A DNA stretch of 64,000 bases from Evansella halocellulosilytica. Lineage in GTDB: Bacteria > Bacillota > Bacilli > Bacillales > Salisediminibacteriaceae. Of this stretch, positions 1-9,163 are shown in pieces. Position 1 is the stretch's first letter; the number at the start of each line of letters is the position of its first letter. The translations under genes were made by a program, and so were the position numbers. The stretch lies in the NCBI RefSeq assembly GCF_002335745.1, contig NZ_NIST01000001.1, positions 3,968,354-4,032,353 of the forward strand, given 5' to 3'. The notes below the pieces were generated by a model. It had not been told where the DNA came from. It made no database searches and saw only the letters and a program-made list of their open reading frames with translations.

Positions 1-890
1 CACTTTTCAAATATACCTTGCTCTTTTAGTACTGAAATAAGTGTCTCTCCCATAACAGCAGGGGTTTCGGCAACTTTTACGCCAGCACCTTCCAGTGTTT
101 TAATCTTTTCTGCAGCAGTTCCCTTACCGCCAGAAATTATCGCACCTGCGTGGCCCATACGCTTACCAGGAGGCGCCGTTTGACCGCCAATGAAGCCGAC
201 AACAGGCTTTGTCATATTTTCTTTAATCCATTCAGCAGCTTCTTCTTCTGCAGTACCGCCGATTTCACCGATCATGATCACTGCATACGTTTCTGGATCT
301 TCATTGAAGAGCTTTAATACATCAATAAAGTCTGTTCCGTTTACAGGATCCCCGCCAATACCTACTGCTGAAGATTGGCCGATTCCTTCTGTTGATAATT
401 GGTGTACCGCTTCATACGTTAATGTACCAGAGCGTGACACGACACCGACATGACCTTTTTTATGAATGTACCCAGGCATAATACCAATTTTACATTCCTC
501 AGGAGTGATGACTCCAGGGCAGTTAGGTCCAATTAAACGAGTACTTTTACCTTCTAAATAACGCTTTACTTTCACCATATCTGAAACAGGAATACCTTCT
601 GTAATCGTTATAACTAACTCAATACCAGAATCAGCTGCTTCCATAATGGCATCTGCAGCAAATGCAGGTGGGACATAAACTACAGAAGCATTTGCCCCTG
701 TTTTTTCTACAGCATCAGTTACTGTATCAAATACAGGAATACCTTCGACCTCTGTACCACCTTTACCAGGAGTTACACCGCCAACAATGTTCGTTCCATA
801 TTCAATTGCTTGCTTCGTATGGAATAACCCTGTTGCACCGGTAATTCCTTGAACAATGACTTTCGTATCTTTATTGATCAAGATGCTCAT
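1..890 (-). CDS. sucD: succinyl-CoA synthetase alpha subunit, 3' end cut by window
   Basis: This is the CoA-binding subunit of ADP-forming succinate-CoA ligase of the TCA cycle, in the cytoplasm. The N-terminus is complete and starts at the ATG ending at 890, with the Rossmann-type stretch VQGITGATG near residue 13. The phosphorylated active-site histidine lies in [10 protein letters not shown] near the C-terminus. Only the last few codons and the stop fall outside the window, since family members are about 300 residues and 296 are visible. It follows sucC by 17 bp, so the two subunits are probably translated from one mRNA. Identification is secure. Confidence 0.96.
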   Translation of the reverse strand, partial: MSILINKDTKVIVQGITGATGLFHTKQAIEYGTNIVGGVTPGKGGTEVEGIPVFDTVTDAVEKTGANASVVYVPPAFAADAIMEAADSGIELVITITEGIPVSDMVKVKRYLEGKSTRLIGPNCPGVITPEECKIGIMPGYIHKKGHVGVVSRSGTLTYEAVHQLSTEGIGQSSAVGIGGDPVNGTDFIDVLKLFNEDPETYAVIMIGEIGGTAEEEAAEWIKENMTKPVVGFIGGQTAPPGKRMGHAGAIISGGKGTAAEKIKTLEGAGVKVAETPAVMGETLISVLKEQGIFEK

Positions 891-907
891 TTAAACCCCG
901 CCTTTCT

Positions 908-2071
908 TTACCCTTTAACTAGTGAAACAATTTTTTCTGCACCGTCTGCCATTGAGTCAGCAGCAGTAATATTTAATCCAGATTCCTCTAGAATTTTCTT
1001 CCCTAATTCAACATTTGTCCCTTCTAAACGAACGACTAAAGGAATTTCTAAACCAACCTGTTTTGTCGCAGCGACAACACCATCGGCAATGACATCACAT
1101 TTCATAATGCCGCCAAAAATATTCACGTAAATTCCTTTAACGTTTTCATCAGAAAGGATAATTTTAAATGCTTCTGTTACTTTTTCTTTCGTTGCCCCGC
1201 CTCCAACATCAAGGAAGTTCGCAGGGTCTCCATTGTAGTGTTTAATAATGTCCATCGTAGACATTGCAAGACCCGCACCATTTACCATACATCCAATGTT
1301 TCCATCAAGTGAAATATAACTTAAGTCATATTTTGATGCTTCAATTTCTTTTGGATCTTCCTCATCTAAATCACGATATTCTAAAATATCTTTTTGACGA
1401 TATAATGCGTTTGAATCAAAGTTTAATTTTGCATCAAGTGCCATCACTTTTCCATCACCTGTAGTAACTAGCGGATTAATTTCAGCAATTGAGCAATCCT
1501 TTTCAATAAATACTTTGTATAGTCCCATCATGAATTTGACTGCATCTCGTACTAATTCTTTTGGGATATTAATGTTAAATGCTAGTCTTCTAGCTTGGTA
1601 AGGCATTAATCCGACAACCGGGTCAACGACTTCTTTAAAGATTTTCTCTGGCGTCTCAGCAGCAACTTCTTCAATTTCAGTACCGCCTTCTTCAGATGCC
1701 ATCATAACGACACTTGAAGTTGCACGATCAACAACAAGCCCGATATAATATTCGCTTTGAATGTCGCACCCTTCTTCAATTAGTAAGCGTTTTACTTCTT
1801 TTCCTGCTGGTCCAGTTTGATGCGTTACTAAGGTTTTGCCTAAAATTTCATCGGCATATGTACGAACCTCATCTAAGTTCTTTGCAACCTTTACTCCTCC
1901 AGCTTTTCCGCGACCACCCGCGTGAATTTGTGCTTTGACAACGTTTACATCAGTTCCTAAAGATTTCGCTGCTTCTACTGCTTCTTCTACAGTAAAAGCT
2001 ACCTTTCCATTAGGAACGGCTACACCGTAGCTTCTTAAAATTTCTTTACCTTGATACTCATGGATATTCAT
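908..2071 (-). CDS. sucC: succinyl-CoA synthetase beta subunit
   Basis: This is the nucleotide-binding ATP-grasp subunit that pairs with SucD. The protein has 387 residues and begins [12 protein letters not shown], the usual SucC N-terminus. It carries the [12 protein letters not shown] nucleotide-binding stretch near residue 48 and a C-terminal CoA-ligase-like domain containing NIFGGI. An in-frame ATG exists farther upstream, but the start at 2071 has GGAGG six bases before it (2078-2082) and matches the family length. It is the first gene of sucCD. The 530-bp upstream region separates it from the ylqG-ylqH group and ends that group with a probable terminator. Confidence 0.96.
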   Translation of the reverse strand: MNIHEYQGKEILRSYGVAVPNGKVAFTVEEAVEAAKSLGTDVNVVKAQIHAGGRGKAGGVKVAKNLDEVRTYADEILGKTLVTHQTGPAGKEVKRLLIEEGCDIQSEYYIGLVVDRATSSVVMMASEEGGTEIEEVAAETPEKIFKEVVDPVVGLMPYQARRLAFNINIPKELVRDAVKFMMGLYKVFIEKDCSIAEINPLVTTGDGKVMALDAKLNFDSNALYRQKDILEYRDLDEEDPKEIEASKYDLSYISLDGNIGCMVNGAGLAMSTMDIIKHYNGDPANFLDVGGGATKEKVTEAFKIILSDENVKGIYVNIFGGIMKCDVIADGVVAATKQVGLEIPLVVRLEGTNVELGKKILEESGLNITAADSMADGAEKIVSLVKG

Positions 2072-2255
2072 AGCCATCCTCCTTACTGAGTAAATGAGAT
2101 CTTGTATGGCAGCTTCTGCTACCATACAAAGAATTCGCGAAGTTTTTCACAAACCCTTTTTTAAAAATATAAATGTTGAGAAAAATTAAAACCGTGTGAC
2201 ACGTCAAAACTAACTTTCATGACGTTATAATCACACAATATTTATTCTACTATAC

Positions 2256-2350
2256 TTTTCGACAATTTTGTGAATAATACGCTCAAAAATTTATAAAAAT
2301 TTATGAAATACAGAAACATCACTGATTTTCGACAAAATTGTCATTATCCG
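2256..2350 (-). promoter_or_regulatory. sucCD upstream region with paired operator-like sites
   Basis: Two similar sites lie 71 bp apart: TTTTCGACAATTTTGTGA at 2256-2273 and TTTTCGACAAAATTGTCA at 2327-2344. Each contains the inverted repeat GACAA-NN-TTGT. On the minus strand the first site supplies a TTGTCG that could be a -35, with AATATT 17 bases downstream. They resemble regulator-binding sites, but I do not recognise the regulator and they do not match a CcpA cre site. Nothing coding is visible in 2072-2388. Confidence 0.3.
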
Positions 2351-2388
2351 ATAATTTAGAGTCTCATAGTTCTATTCTTTTTAAAGAC

Positions 2389-2412
2389 GAAAAAACTGCC
2401 CCAAAAAGGCAG
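2389..2412 (-). terminator. probable terminator after the ylqG-ylqH-spore protein group
   Basis: Read on the minus strand, the stem CTGCC / GGCAG with a 7-base loop is followed by six T residues. The stem is short, so this is a modest terminator. It sits between the spore-protein gene and sucC. The remaining 2413-2607 stretch shows no convincing gene. Confidence 0.5.
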
Positions 2413-2607
2413 ACCCTTATTCGTTTTGAGTCATTTCCCTTTTGAGCCAGTTTTTCCTAATTGACGAAATGATATGGTAAATGTGAGTATCTGCTTTACT
2501 TTTAAAAACGAGGTACACTCGTTTTGAAGCCCTTTGATTAAGTAGAAGTACATTTACCGTAAGAATAATATTGGCTGTCATTGACGTTCAACCAATTGCT
2601 AATTGAG

Positions 2608-2778
2608 TTATTTTTTGTCTTTTTGTTGTAAGATTCTTCTAGTAGCTGATCCCATTTTCCCTTGCTGATCCGTCTGTGTTGCACTATGAAAAATACCGAA
2701 CTCTTGAGCTATTTCCTCTCGGTATTGATTCATATAGTCTTCTACACCATCAACAATTAACTTCGACCGTTTATTCAC
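2608..2778 (-). CDS. small acid-soluble spore protein, alpha/beta type, divergent
   Basis: A 56-residue protein beginning (M)NKRSKLIVDGVEDYMNQY. It contains EEIAQEFGI, which matches the region around the GPR protease cleavage site of alpha/beta-type SASPs (E-I-A-x-E-F-G), and ends with GSATRRILQQ, resembling the second conserved SASP block. Such proteins coat and protect DNA in the dormant spore. The start is a GTG at 2778 with the SD GGAGGG at 2785-2790 and a 6-base spacer; the nearby ATG is too close to that SD. It lies downstream of ylqH and is followed by a terminator. It is shorter and more divergent than major SASPs, so it may be a minor one. Confidence 0.7.
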   Translation of the reverse strand: MNKRSKLIVDGVEDYMNQYREEIAQEFGIFHSATQTDQQGKMGSATRRILQQKDKK

Positions 2779-2828
2779 GATCATCCCTCCTTTGTTCTTT
2801 AGGATGACCACTTTATGAAAGAGAAAAC

Positions 2829-3146
2829 TTAGGAAATTTTTCCTTTCTCTCGATCTAATTGATAAATAAAGGCAAAAATTTCTGCTACTACACTATACAA
2901 TTCTGGAGGGATTTTTTCGTTTATTTCAAGTTGTGACAACACTTCCACTAATGAATGATCTTCTTGTATAGGAATTTGCTCTTCTTTCGCTCTTTTAATA
3001 ATCTCCTCTGCTACATAGCCTTTACCTTTTGCTTTCACAACTGGTGCATAGTCTACAGAAGATTCATAACCTAATGCAATTGCTCGTTTTTTGCGGATAT
3101 GTTCCTTCTTTTCTTCACTTTTTTGATTGTAGTAATTCCCATTCAT
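2829..3146 (-). CDS. ylqH: stand-alone FlhB cytoplasmic-domain-like protein YlqH
   Basis: This 105-residue protein aligns by eye with the part of FlhB (flagellar type III export switch) that remains after autocleavage: RKKRAIALGYES corresponds to the FlhB YAVAL strand. It is followed by APVVKAKGKGYVAEEI and IPPELYSVVAEIFAFIY, all typical of the FlhB C-terminal subdomain. There is no membrane region and no NPTH autocleavage motif, so it resembles only the post-cleavage fragment. The ATG overlaps the ylqG stop (3143-3146), indicating translational coupling. Its function in Bacillus is not established to my knowledge; H. pylori FlhX is a comparable stand-alone homologue. Confidence 0.85.
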   Translation of the reverse strand: MNGNYYNQKSEEKKEHIRKKRAIALGYESSVDYAPVVKAKGKGYVAEEIIKRAKEEQIPIQEDHSLVEVLSQLEINEKIPPELYSVVAEIFAFIYQLDREKGKIS

Positions 3147-4750
3147 ATCCGAACGTCCACTCCTTTATAAGATGGGTATTCATGATCGTGTTCAGGTTGA
3201 ATGTTGGAACGGTTGTTATGATCAAGAGATTTTGTCCATTTTACAGCTGATAATTCGTAGTTTAGTTCGTGTAATTTTTCTTTCAGGAGTGGAAACCATA
3301 TGTGTTGAAGCGTAGCCGGTTTCTCATGCTCATTAAACACTTGAATTGAAATAACTTTGTTCTGAATTTGTACGTCAACAACTGTATCTTTTAACGATTC
3401 TAATTGTAAATAAAATAATATTCTGCAATGATCTTTATCCAATTGTCCATTGTTAAGCTTTCTCCCTTCCCATTGAATTGTCATATCTTGATATTTATTC
3501 ATCAACTTCACTGGGATTTGTACACCAATATGATGAATCGGTCCATGCGTTTCTGAAGCTAGAAGCTGATTCCCTGTTATTCTTTGCAGCAACAGATCTG
3601 CTTGATCTTTTAAACCGCCATGAAATTGAAACGGTTGTTGGACAAATTGCAAGAGTAATGATTTTAAAGTCTGTTGATGTTGCAGTGGCTGATTTTGCTC
3701 GACATTCGTTTTTAAATTTGTCTCATGCTGGATTCCTAGCAATTGAAGAATAGCTTGTATCGGAAAATGTCGTAATGCTTGTTCAGATGTACCATTTGAC
3801 TGCAATAAATTGAGTAAGTGACTAACGTCAGAGGTAGTATTTAAATTTATAGACTTCATCAATAGTGAAAAAATAACACGTGGTTCCAACGATTGCAGCG
3901 AACTTTGATTCAAGCTAAGCCTTGGCCATAATTCTCTCACTAATTGACTGTTATCATCTTTGAAAAAAGCATGACGAACACGTGTATACACTTCATAATC
4001 TGACATGGAGACAGGAACTGCTCCTGCTTCACGCAACGCTGCTAAAGCATTTTCAGGCTTTCCTTGGAGTGATTGAAAGAGTGTTTGCACTTGATTTTGT
4101 GTATTCTTTGTATTTCCATTCTCTAGAATGGTTGATAACAGCTGTGACAGGTCGTTGTTCACTTGACTAGATGTTATCTGTCCTCTTAATCCATGTAGTA
4201 ATGTTTCCATCATTGCAGCAGTCGGTTGAGGGTGTTGTAGTGACATTAAACTATCAAACGTTACTTTTGTTAAAGGGAATTCACGTTGAACCATCGAGAC
4301 AATGACATGTAGGGACTGCTGTTGGGAGTGTCGCGAGTGTTCTAATAATGCCCCTCCTTCACGTATATTTTGTGCTGTAAAGGGGAGGTTCTCTTGGATA
4401 AGCCGCTGTATTAACAATTGATTTGCTCTAGAATTTTCTAGCCCTAACTGCTGAAGAGGGAGTGAACCTTGTTTTGCCTCCTGCTTCATTAAAGGAGTTG
4501 ATTCTAATACTTTTAATCGAGGTACTCCATCACCTCTTAATACACGGAACCAGTACCTTTCTCCCTTTTCTAATTGTGCTTCTAGCTTTGCAGTTAATGA
4601 CATCGTTCCGATTTGAAGCTGGGCTAGTTGACCTGGGTACAATGTAGAAATCGTTCCTTGAAAAATTTGACCAGGCTTCAGTTGAACAGACTTCGCATGG
4701 ATAGGATCGAGCCCTTGAACAAATTGATTGATCATATGTGTTTGAAACAC
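3143..4750 (-). CDS. ylqG: YlqG-like protein, FliK-type C-terminal region
   Basis: A protein of about 535 residues with a long Q/L-rich middle of probable helices. Its C-terminal 150 residues look like the hook-length-control (FliK C-terminal) fold, with VQIPVKLMNKYQDMTIQWEG followed by ILFYLQLESLKDTVVDVQI. I chose the GTG at 4750, spaced correctly from GAGAGG (4759-4764); a GTG at 4759 overlaps that SD. It lies between rnhB and ylqH, as YlqG does in B. subtilis. Pairing with the FlhB-like YlqH mirrors the FliK/FlhB partnership, but a role in flagellar export is inference. Confidence 0.75.
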   Translation of the reverse strand: MFQTHMINQFVQGLDPIHAKSVQLKPGQIFQGTISTLYPGQLAQLQIGTMSLTAKLEAQLEKGERYWFRVLRGDGVPRLKVLESTPLMKQEAKQGSLPLQQLGLENSRANQLLIQRLIQENLPFTAQNIREGGALLEHSRHSQQQSLHVIVSMVQREFPLTKVTFDSLMSLQHPQPTAAMMETLLHGLRGQITSSQVNNDLSQLLSTILENGNTKNTQNQVQTLFQSLQGKPENALAALREAGAVPVSMSDYEVYTRVRHAFFKDDNSQLVRELWPRLSLNQSSLQSLEPRVIFSLLMKSINLNTTSDVSHLLNLLQSNGTSEQALRHFPIQAILQLLGIQHETNLKTNVEQNQPLQHQQTLKSLLLQFVQQPFQFHGGLKDQADLLLQRITGNQLLASETHGPIHHIGVQIPVKLMNKYQDMTIQWEGRKLNNGQLDKDHCRILFYLQLESLKDTVVDVQIQNKVISIQVFNEHEKPATLQHIWFPLLKEKLHELNYELSAVKWTKSLDHNNRSNIQPEHDHEYPSYKGVDVRI

Positions 4751-4796
4751 CAGGTTCACCTCTCATTTACAAACGATTATGAACGATTTATGTTTA

Positions 4797-5573
4797 TTAA
4801 GAAATGATTGCTTTAACGGGGGTAAATGACAAACGGTGCTCATTTTCTACAATGCCATATTTATGTAGTGCTGTTAGATGGTCGCTCGTTCCATATCCCA
4901 TATGATTTTCAAATCCATACTCTGGATACTCGCGACCTAAAGCTGTCATATAATGATCTCTTGTTACTTTTGCTACTACTGAACTTGCAGCAATACTAAT
5001 GCTTTTAGCATCTCCTTTTACGAGTGGAGTTTGTGGAATTGTATTTGGCAAGCTCATTGCATCTAATAATAAATAATCTATGTTTACGTTTGTATTTTCA
5101 ATTGCCCTCTGCATTGCTAGTTTCGTAGCTTCGTATATATTATGTTTATCAATCTCTGCTGCAGAAGCAGTACCGACCCCTACCGCTTTTGCATGTTCCT
5201 TTATGACTTCGTAGTAATGTTCTCTTTTTGCTTTTGTTAATTTTTTTGAATCCGTTAACCCCGGTAAAAAAAAGTCTTCTGACAAGATCACACACGATGC
5301 AATGACTGGGCCTGCCAACGGTCCTCTCCCTACTTCATCCACTCCTCCAATAAATTGATAGCCTTCCTTCCATAACGACTCTTCGTAACGTCTCATGTCG
5401 TAAAACTGTTCTTTTAAAGCTCGCTCCTGCTCTCTCTTTTTATTCCATAACTGTATGACATGTTGTACCCCTTTACGAGTATCTTGATGAACTTCTATAA
5501 AAAATGGATCATCCTCATCATTTATGTATTTTAGTTTCTCTTTAATCTCATTAATCGTATATTTTGATTTCAT
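4797..5573 (-). CDS. rnhB: ribonuclease HII
   Basis: This enzyme cleaves RNA in RNA-DNA hybrids and at single ribonucleotides embedded in DNA. The protein has 258 residues. Catalytic D79 and E80 lie in GVDEVGRGPLAGPV, and D171 lies in LLLDAM. The stretch KGDAKSISIAASSVVAKVTRD carries the conserved basic and serine residues of the type 2 family. The ATG at 5573 has GGAG nine bases upstream; a longer in-frame reading exists, but 258 residues matches B. subtilis RnhB. It is usually adjacent to rbgA, but here a 660-bp gap filled by repeats separates them. Confidence 0.95.
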   Translation of the reverse strand: MKSKYTINEIKEKLKYINDEDDPFFIEVHQDTRKGVQHVIQLWNKKREQERALKEQFYDMRRYEESLWKEGYQFIGGVDEVGRGPLAGPVIASCVILSEDFFLPGLTDSKKLTKAKREHYYEVIKEHAKAVGVGTASAAEIDKHNIYEATKLAMQRAIENTNVNIDYLLLDAMSLPNTIPQTPLVKGDAKSISIAASSVVAKVTRDHYMTALGREYPEYGFENHMGYGTSDHLTALHKYGIVENEHRLSFTPVKAIIS

Positions 5574-5689
5574 AGTATTCAACTCCTTGCCCTCTCTCAA
5601 TAATATCGGAATAATGTTCACCTACATTGAGTGTAAATGAATGTATATATAACAAAAAAGCACAAGCGCATTCGGTTATCGAAGAGAAA

Positions 5690-6172
5690 ACCGGTCGGAC
5701 AAAACGCCACGTCCTGTGGCATCCCCGACACTAAAACGTTCGTGTTCGTCGGACTGAGCCGAGTGAGATAAAGAAGTGTCGAAAGCTTGTCTTTGTCTCT
5801 TCCTCTATTAGAATTGCTCTGGAGTGCATCCGTCAACCGGGCAATACGCCACGTCCTGTGGCATGCCCGGCATTAGGACGTCCTGTCCGTCGAGACAACT
5901 CGAAGTCTTGCGTGATGTAAACGCTTTCGCTCTCGACTTATCGTAGACGAGGTGAGGGAAGTTTCTCAAGTCGTTCATGCTGCCTCTTCCTCTACCTGAG
6001 TTGCTTCGTAGTATGTCCGCCGAGGCAACCACTAGATTAGATCTTCGGCTAAACGCCCCGCGTCCTACGAGAACGCCGAAGTCACCACATCCGTGTGGAA
6101 GCTCGTGATGTATCGCTCTTCGCTGAAGCTAGACAACAATCGAGAGATTGTAATTTTATACTTTCTTAACCT
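5690..6172. repeat. mosaic structured-repeat locus between rbgA and rnhB
   Basis: This non-coding locus has two copies of a hairpin module built on GCCAC-GTCCT-GTGGC (5706-5720 and 5848-5862). The second is followed by ATTAGGACGTCCTGTCCGTC. A second module at 6036-6113 has outer stem CTTCGGC (6043-6049) / GCCGAAG (6075-6081) and hairpin CCACA-TCCG-TGTGG (6085-6098). A third module at 6135-6170 starts with CAATC-GAGA-GATTG (6137-6150) and an AT-rich tail. The same modules recur at 28.0, 41.2 and 46.2 kb. Open frames across it are not convincing genes: they lack ribosome-binding sites and translate the repeat. No transposase is present. Confidence 0.85.
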
Positions 6173-6234
6173 TCAAAGAAAAGACACGCATTTATGCGCG
6201 CCTTTATAAACAAATTGTTTACTTTTAACGATTG

Positions 6235-7077
6235 TTATGGAGTTTCTAACGTAATTGTTCCCATTTTTCCAGTTCTGAAATCACGAAAAACAATTTCTGA
6301 AACTCTGTCATAATCAATATGTCCTCCGGAAATGAGGCAACCTCTTTTTTTACCAATTTCATCAAACAATTCTACAACGCCATCAGGAATGACATCTAAC
6401 TTATACCGTTCTTTTAAACGTTCGGGATATTCTTCACTTAAATATCGTAAAAGAAATACCGTTGTTTGTTCAAAGTCAAAAATTTCTTCTTTTATTGCAC
6501 CAGTGAGTGCTAATCTGTAACCTACTTCTTCATCTTCAAATTTCGGCCATAAAATTCCTGGAGTATCAAGAAGTTCCATTTCTTTACCAACTTTAATCCA
6601 TTGCTGCGCCTTCGTTACCCCTGGCTTATCACCGATTTTGGCAATCTTTTTGTTCGCTAACCGATTGATGATTGTCGATTTACCAACATTTGGAATACCG
6701 AGAATTAAGGCACGTACAGCACGTGGGTTCATCCCCTTCGCTCTCATCTTATCTGTTATTGGCTTCGCTAGCAATTGAACCTTTTCTGAGATTTTTTTAA
6801 TGCCTTTGCCTCGTTGAGCATCGATTGCTAAAACGGCATGTCCTTTTTTCTCAAAAAACGTTATCCATTTCTCCGTTTTTACCGGGTCAGATAAGTCAGC
6901 TTTATTGAGTAAAATAAGCCGAGGTTTCCCATGCGCAATTTCATCAATAACAGGGTTCCTCGAAGATAATGGGATCCTAGCATCAATTAATTCAATAACG
7001 ACATCGATCAATTTCAGTTTCTCAACAGCTTCTCGGCGTGCTTTAGCCATATGGCCTGGATACCATTGAATTGTCAC
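6235..7077 (-). CDS. rbgA: ribosome biogenesis GTPase A (YlqF/RbgA)
   Basis: This circularly permuted GTPase acts in late assembly of the 50S subunit. It has 280 residues. The G4 motif NKAD (58-61) comes before G1 GIPNVGKS (127-134) and G3 DTPG (171-174), the permuted order diagnostic of the YlqF family. The N-terminus [16 protein letters not shown] is also typical. The start is GTG at 7077 with AGGAGG nine bases upstream. It follows the signal peptidase gene by 13 bp and likely shares its transcript. Confidence 0.95.
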   Translation of the reverse strand: MTIQWYPGHMAKARREAVEKLKLIDVVIELIDARIPLSSRNPVIDEIAHGKPRLILLNKADLSDPVKTEKWITFFEKKGHAVLAIDAQRGKGIKKISEKVQLLAKPITDKMRAKGMNPRAVRALILGIPNVGKSTIINRLANKKIAKIGDKPGVTKAQQWIKVGKEMELLDTPGILWPKFEDEEVGYRLALTGAIKEEIFDFEQTTVFLLRYLSEEYPERLKERYKLDVIPDGVVELFDEIGKKRGCLISGGHIDYDRVSEIVFRDFRTGKMGTITLETP

Positions 7078-7090
7078 TTATAAATGCCTC

Positions 7091-7636
7091 CTAGTCCACT
7101 AGACGCACATCAGAAAATGGCCAGAACACAAAATTGGCTTTACCGACAACTTCATCATAAGGAACCATTCCAATATGCCTGCTGTCCTTACTATGTTGAC
7201 GATTATCACCTAGTACAAACACATGTCCTTCAGGGACTGTTTCATAACCAGTAATGTCTTTTATATGAAAATCTTGTGTAAAAGGCAGTTTTGATGCACT
7301 TTCTTTATATTCATTTAAGTAAGGTTCTTCAACCGCTTCCCCATTGATGTATAATACATCATTTTCATAATAAATGGTATCGCCTGGTAATCCAATTACT
7401 CTTTTAATATAGTCTTTGTTTTGTGGTGCATGAAATACAATAATATCAAATCGATCAGGTTCACCTATGTTATAACCAATTTTGTTCACAATCATTCGGT
7501 CATTGTGTTCCAATGTAGGCATCATTGACTGCCCATCTACTACAATAGGTGCAAAAAAGAAAAAACGAATGACGACTGCTAGTAATAATGCGACGACAAT
7601 CGCTTTTAGCCACTCCCATGATTCTGATTTTGCCAT
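7091..7636 (-). CDS. sip: type I signal peptidase
   Basis: This membrane enzyme removes signal peptides from secreted proteins. It has 181 residues with one N-terminal membrane helix (about 11-31), then catalytic Ser37 in GQSMMPTL and general base Lys78 in YIKRVIGLPGD. The conserved box GDNRQHSKDSR follows near the C-terminus. The single anchor and short length match the Bacillus SipS/SipT type. I chose the ATG at 7636, 11 bases from GGAGG; an alternative ATG six codons upstream overlaps that SD. It lies between rplS and rbgA as in many Bacillaceae. Confidence 0.93.
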   Translation of the reverse strand: MAKSESWEWLKAIVVALLLAVVIRFFFFAPIVVDGQSMMPTLEHNDRMIVNKIGYNIGEPDRFDIIVFHAPQNKDYIKRVIGLPGDTIYYENDVLYINGEAVEEPYLNEYKESASKLPFTQDFHIKDITGYETVPEGHVFVLGDNRQHSKDSRHIGMVPYDEVVGKANFVFWPFSDVRLVD

Positions 7637-7718
7637 GTCTTTGTCATCCTCCATCTATCTTTCAACAACAAGATCTTTTTATTAAGTCTTTTTATAGCAA
7701 ACTGTTGTTTATCATTTT

Positions 7719-7759
7719 CAAAAAAAGCGAAATGGGTCATAAAAAATCCACATTTCCGC
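7719..7759 (-). terminator. second terminator-like hairpin upstream of the signal peptidase gene
   Basis: On the minus strand GCG-AAATG-GG pairs with CC-CATTT-CGC, with two bulged bases, followed by a run of seven T. It lies between the rplS terminator and the signal peptidase start. The peptidase gene therefore probably has its own promoter in 7640-7718; I could not define one confidently. Confidence 0.5.
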
Positions 7760-7915
7760 AGAAAGACTCCATTCTACTTTAAACTATATACTACCATATC
7801 TTTGTACATTTTTCTGTAGGAGGAATCGATTAAATTTCTAGAGACCAGTATTATATAAATATCGTTATTCGAAAACTGCTTTATTAAATCAATCTCATAA
7901 CGACTTATTTGAAAC

Positions 7916-7946
7916 GAAAAAAGGAGCTTGACATTAAGCTCCTTTT
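7916..7946 (-). terminator. intrinsic terminator after rplS
   Basis: A perfect 9-bp stem AAGGAGCTT / AAGCTCCTT (7921-7929 and 7936-7944) with a 6-base loop is followed on the minus strand by a T run. It begins a few bases after the rplS stop and ends the ylqD-rimM-trmD-rplS transcript. Confidence 0.85.
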
Positions 7947-7953
7947 TACAACA

Positions 7954-8295
7954 TTATCTTTCTTTAATACGAGCTGCTTTACCGCGTAGTGCACGCAAGT
8001 AGTATAGCTTCGCACGGCGTACTTTACCTCGACGAGTTACTTCTAGCTTGTCGATACGTGGTGAGTGAACCGGGAATGCACGTTCCACTCCAACACCGTA
8101 AGAAATTTTACGAACAGTGAATGTTTCGCTGATTCCAGAACCACGGCGTTTAATTACAACACCTTCAAATACCTGGATACGTTCTCGTGTTCCTTCAACA
8201 ACTTTAACGTGTACACGTACAGTGTCTCCAGCACGGAACTCTGGAAGATCAGATTTCAATTGTTCTTTCGTAATATCGCGAATGATATGTTCCAT
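7954..8295 (-). CDS. rplS: 50S ribosomal protein L19
   Basis: A 113-residue basic protein of the large subunit located at the 30S-50S interface. Recognisable L19 stretches include [28 protein letters not shown]-type [20 protein letters not shown], and the C-terminal [15 protein letters not shown]. The ATG at 8295 has GGAGGCGAACAG just upstream; an earlier in-frame ATG would give a non-family extension. It follows trmD by about 120 bp and is followed directly by a strong terminator. Confidence 0.96.
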   Translation of the reverse strand: MEHIIRDITKEQLKSDLPEFRAGDTVRVHVKVVEGTRERIQVFEGVVIKRRGSGISETFTVRKISYGVGVERAFPVHSPRIDKLEVTRRGKVRRAKLYYLRALRGKAARIKER

Positions 8296-8413
8296 TTTCT
8301 GTTCGCCTCCTTCCCTCCAGACGTTCATGTTACATATATTAATAAAAACAGCGGAACATCTTGATAATGGCTAAAAGCCACAACGATTATATTACCATAG
8401 GATGAGTATGATC

Positions 8414-9163
8414 TCAACTCTTTTTTGGATCGCCTCTCAGTGAACGAATAAAATGTTTATCCGCTTCTGACAAATCTAGTTTCTCTAATAAATCAGGGCG
8501 TCTTTCATACGTTCTTCTCAAAGATTGTTCGCGCCTCCACTGATTTATTTTTTCATGATGACCGGATAATAGGACATCCGGTACTTTATAGCCTTCATAT
8601 ACAGCAGGTCTCGTATAGTGAGGATGTTCTAACAGTCCAGTACTGTACGAGTCTGTTACAGCTGACGTTTCATTGCCTAATGCTCCAGGAAGTAGCCTTG
8701 TCACACTGTCAGCTACGACCATTGCCCCTATCTCTCCACCTGTTAAAACATAGTCACCTATTGAAATTTCATCAGTAATAAGGTGTTCTCGTATCCGCTC
8801 GTCATAGCCCTCATAATGACCGCATATTAAGATAAGATGGTCCTCTTTTGAGAACTCTTCAGCTTTTTTTTGATTATAACGTTCACCTTGCGGACAAAGA
8901 AGAATAATTCGTGGCGGTTTACTTGACGAGCTTTTTCCTTTTAAATCGGCCACTGCATCGAATATTGGTTGAGGTGTTAATACCATTCCGCCTCCTCCGC
9001 CATATGGGTAGTCATCAACACGGTTATGTTTATCGTTTGTATACTCACGAAAGTTTTTCACATCATACGTCACGACACCTCGTTCTTGGGCCTGTTTTAA
9101 AATTGACTGGTGAAAGACACCTGAAAACATATCAGGAAACAACGTTAAGATTGATATGTTCAT
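8414..9163 (-). CDS. trmD: tRNA (guanine-37-N1)-methyltransferase
   Basis: This enzyme methylates G37 next to the tRNA anticodon using S-adenosylmethionine, preventing frameshifts. It has 249 residues and belongs to the SPOUT trefoil-knot family, with [12 protein letters not shown] at the start. The glycine-rich [13 protein letters not shown] lies near residue 55, and the knot region contains [12 protein letters not shown] and [14 protein letters not shown]. Its ATG overlaps the rimM stop by four bases, so the two are translationally coupled. Confidence 0.97.
   Translation of the reverse strand: MNISILTLFPDMFSGVFHQSILKQAQERGVVTYDVKNFREYTNDKHNRVDDYPYGGGGGMVLTPQPIFDAVADLKGKSSSSKPPRIILLCPQGERYNQKKAEEFSKEDHLILICGHYEGYDERIREHLITDEISIGDYVLTGGEIGAMVVADSVTRLLPGALGNETSAVTDSYSTGLLEHPHYTRPAVYEGYKVPDVLLSGHHEKINQWRREQSLRRTYERRPDLLEKLDLSEADKHFIRSLRGDPKKS

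Noticed and set aside
5618-6032. Minus-strand frames sharing a peptide like GMPQDVAFCP, also at 41119-41349
   Set aside because: The shared peptide is a translation of the GCCACGTCCTGTGGC module; no SD, inconsistent frames and ends, overlaps rnhB leader region.
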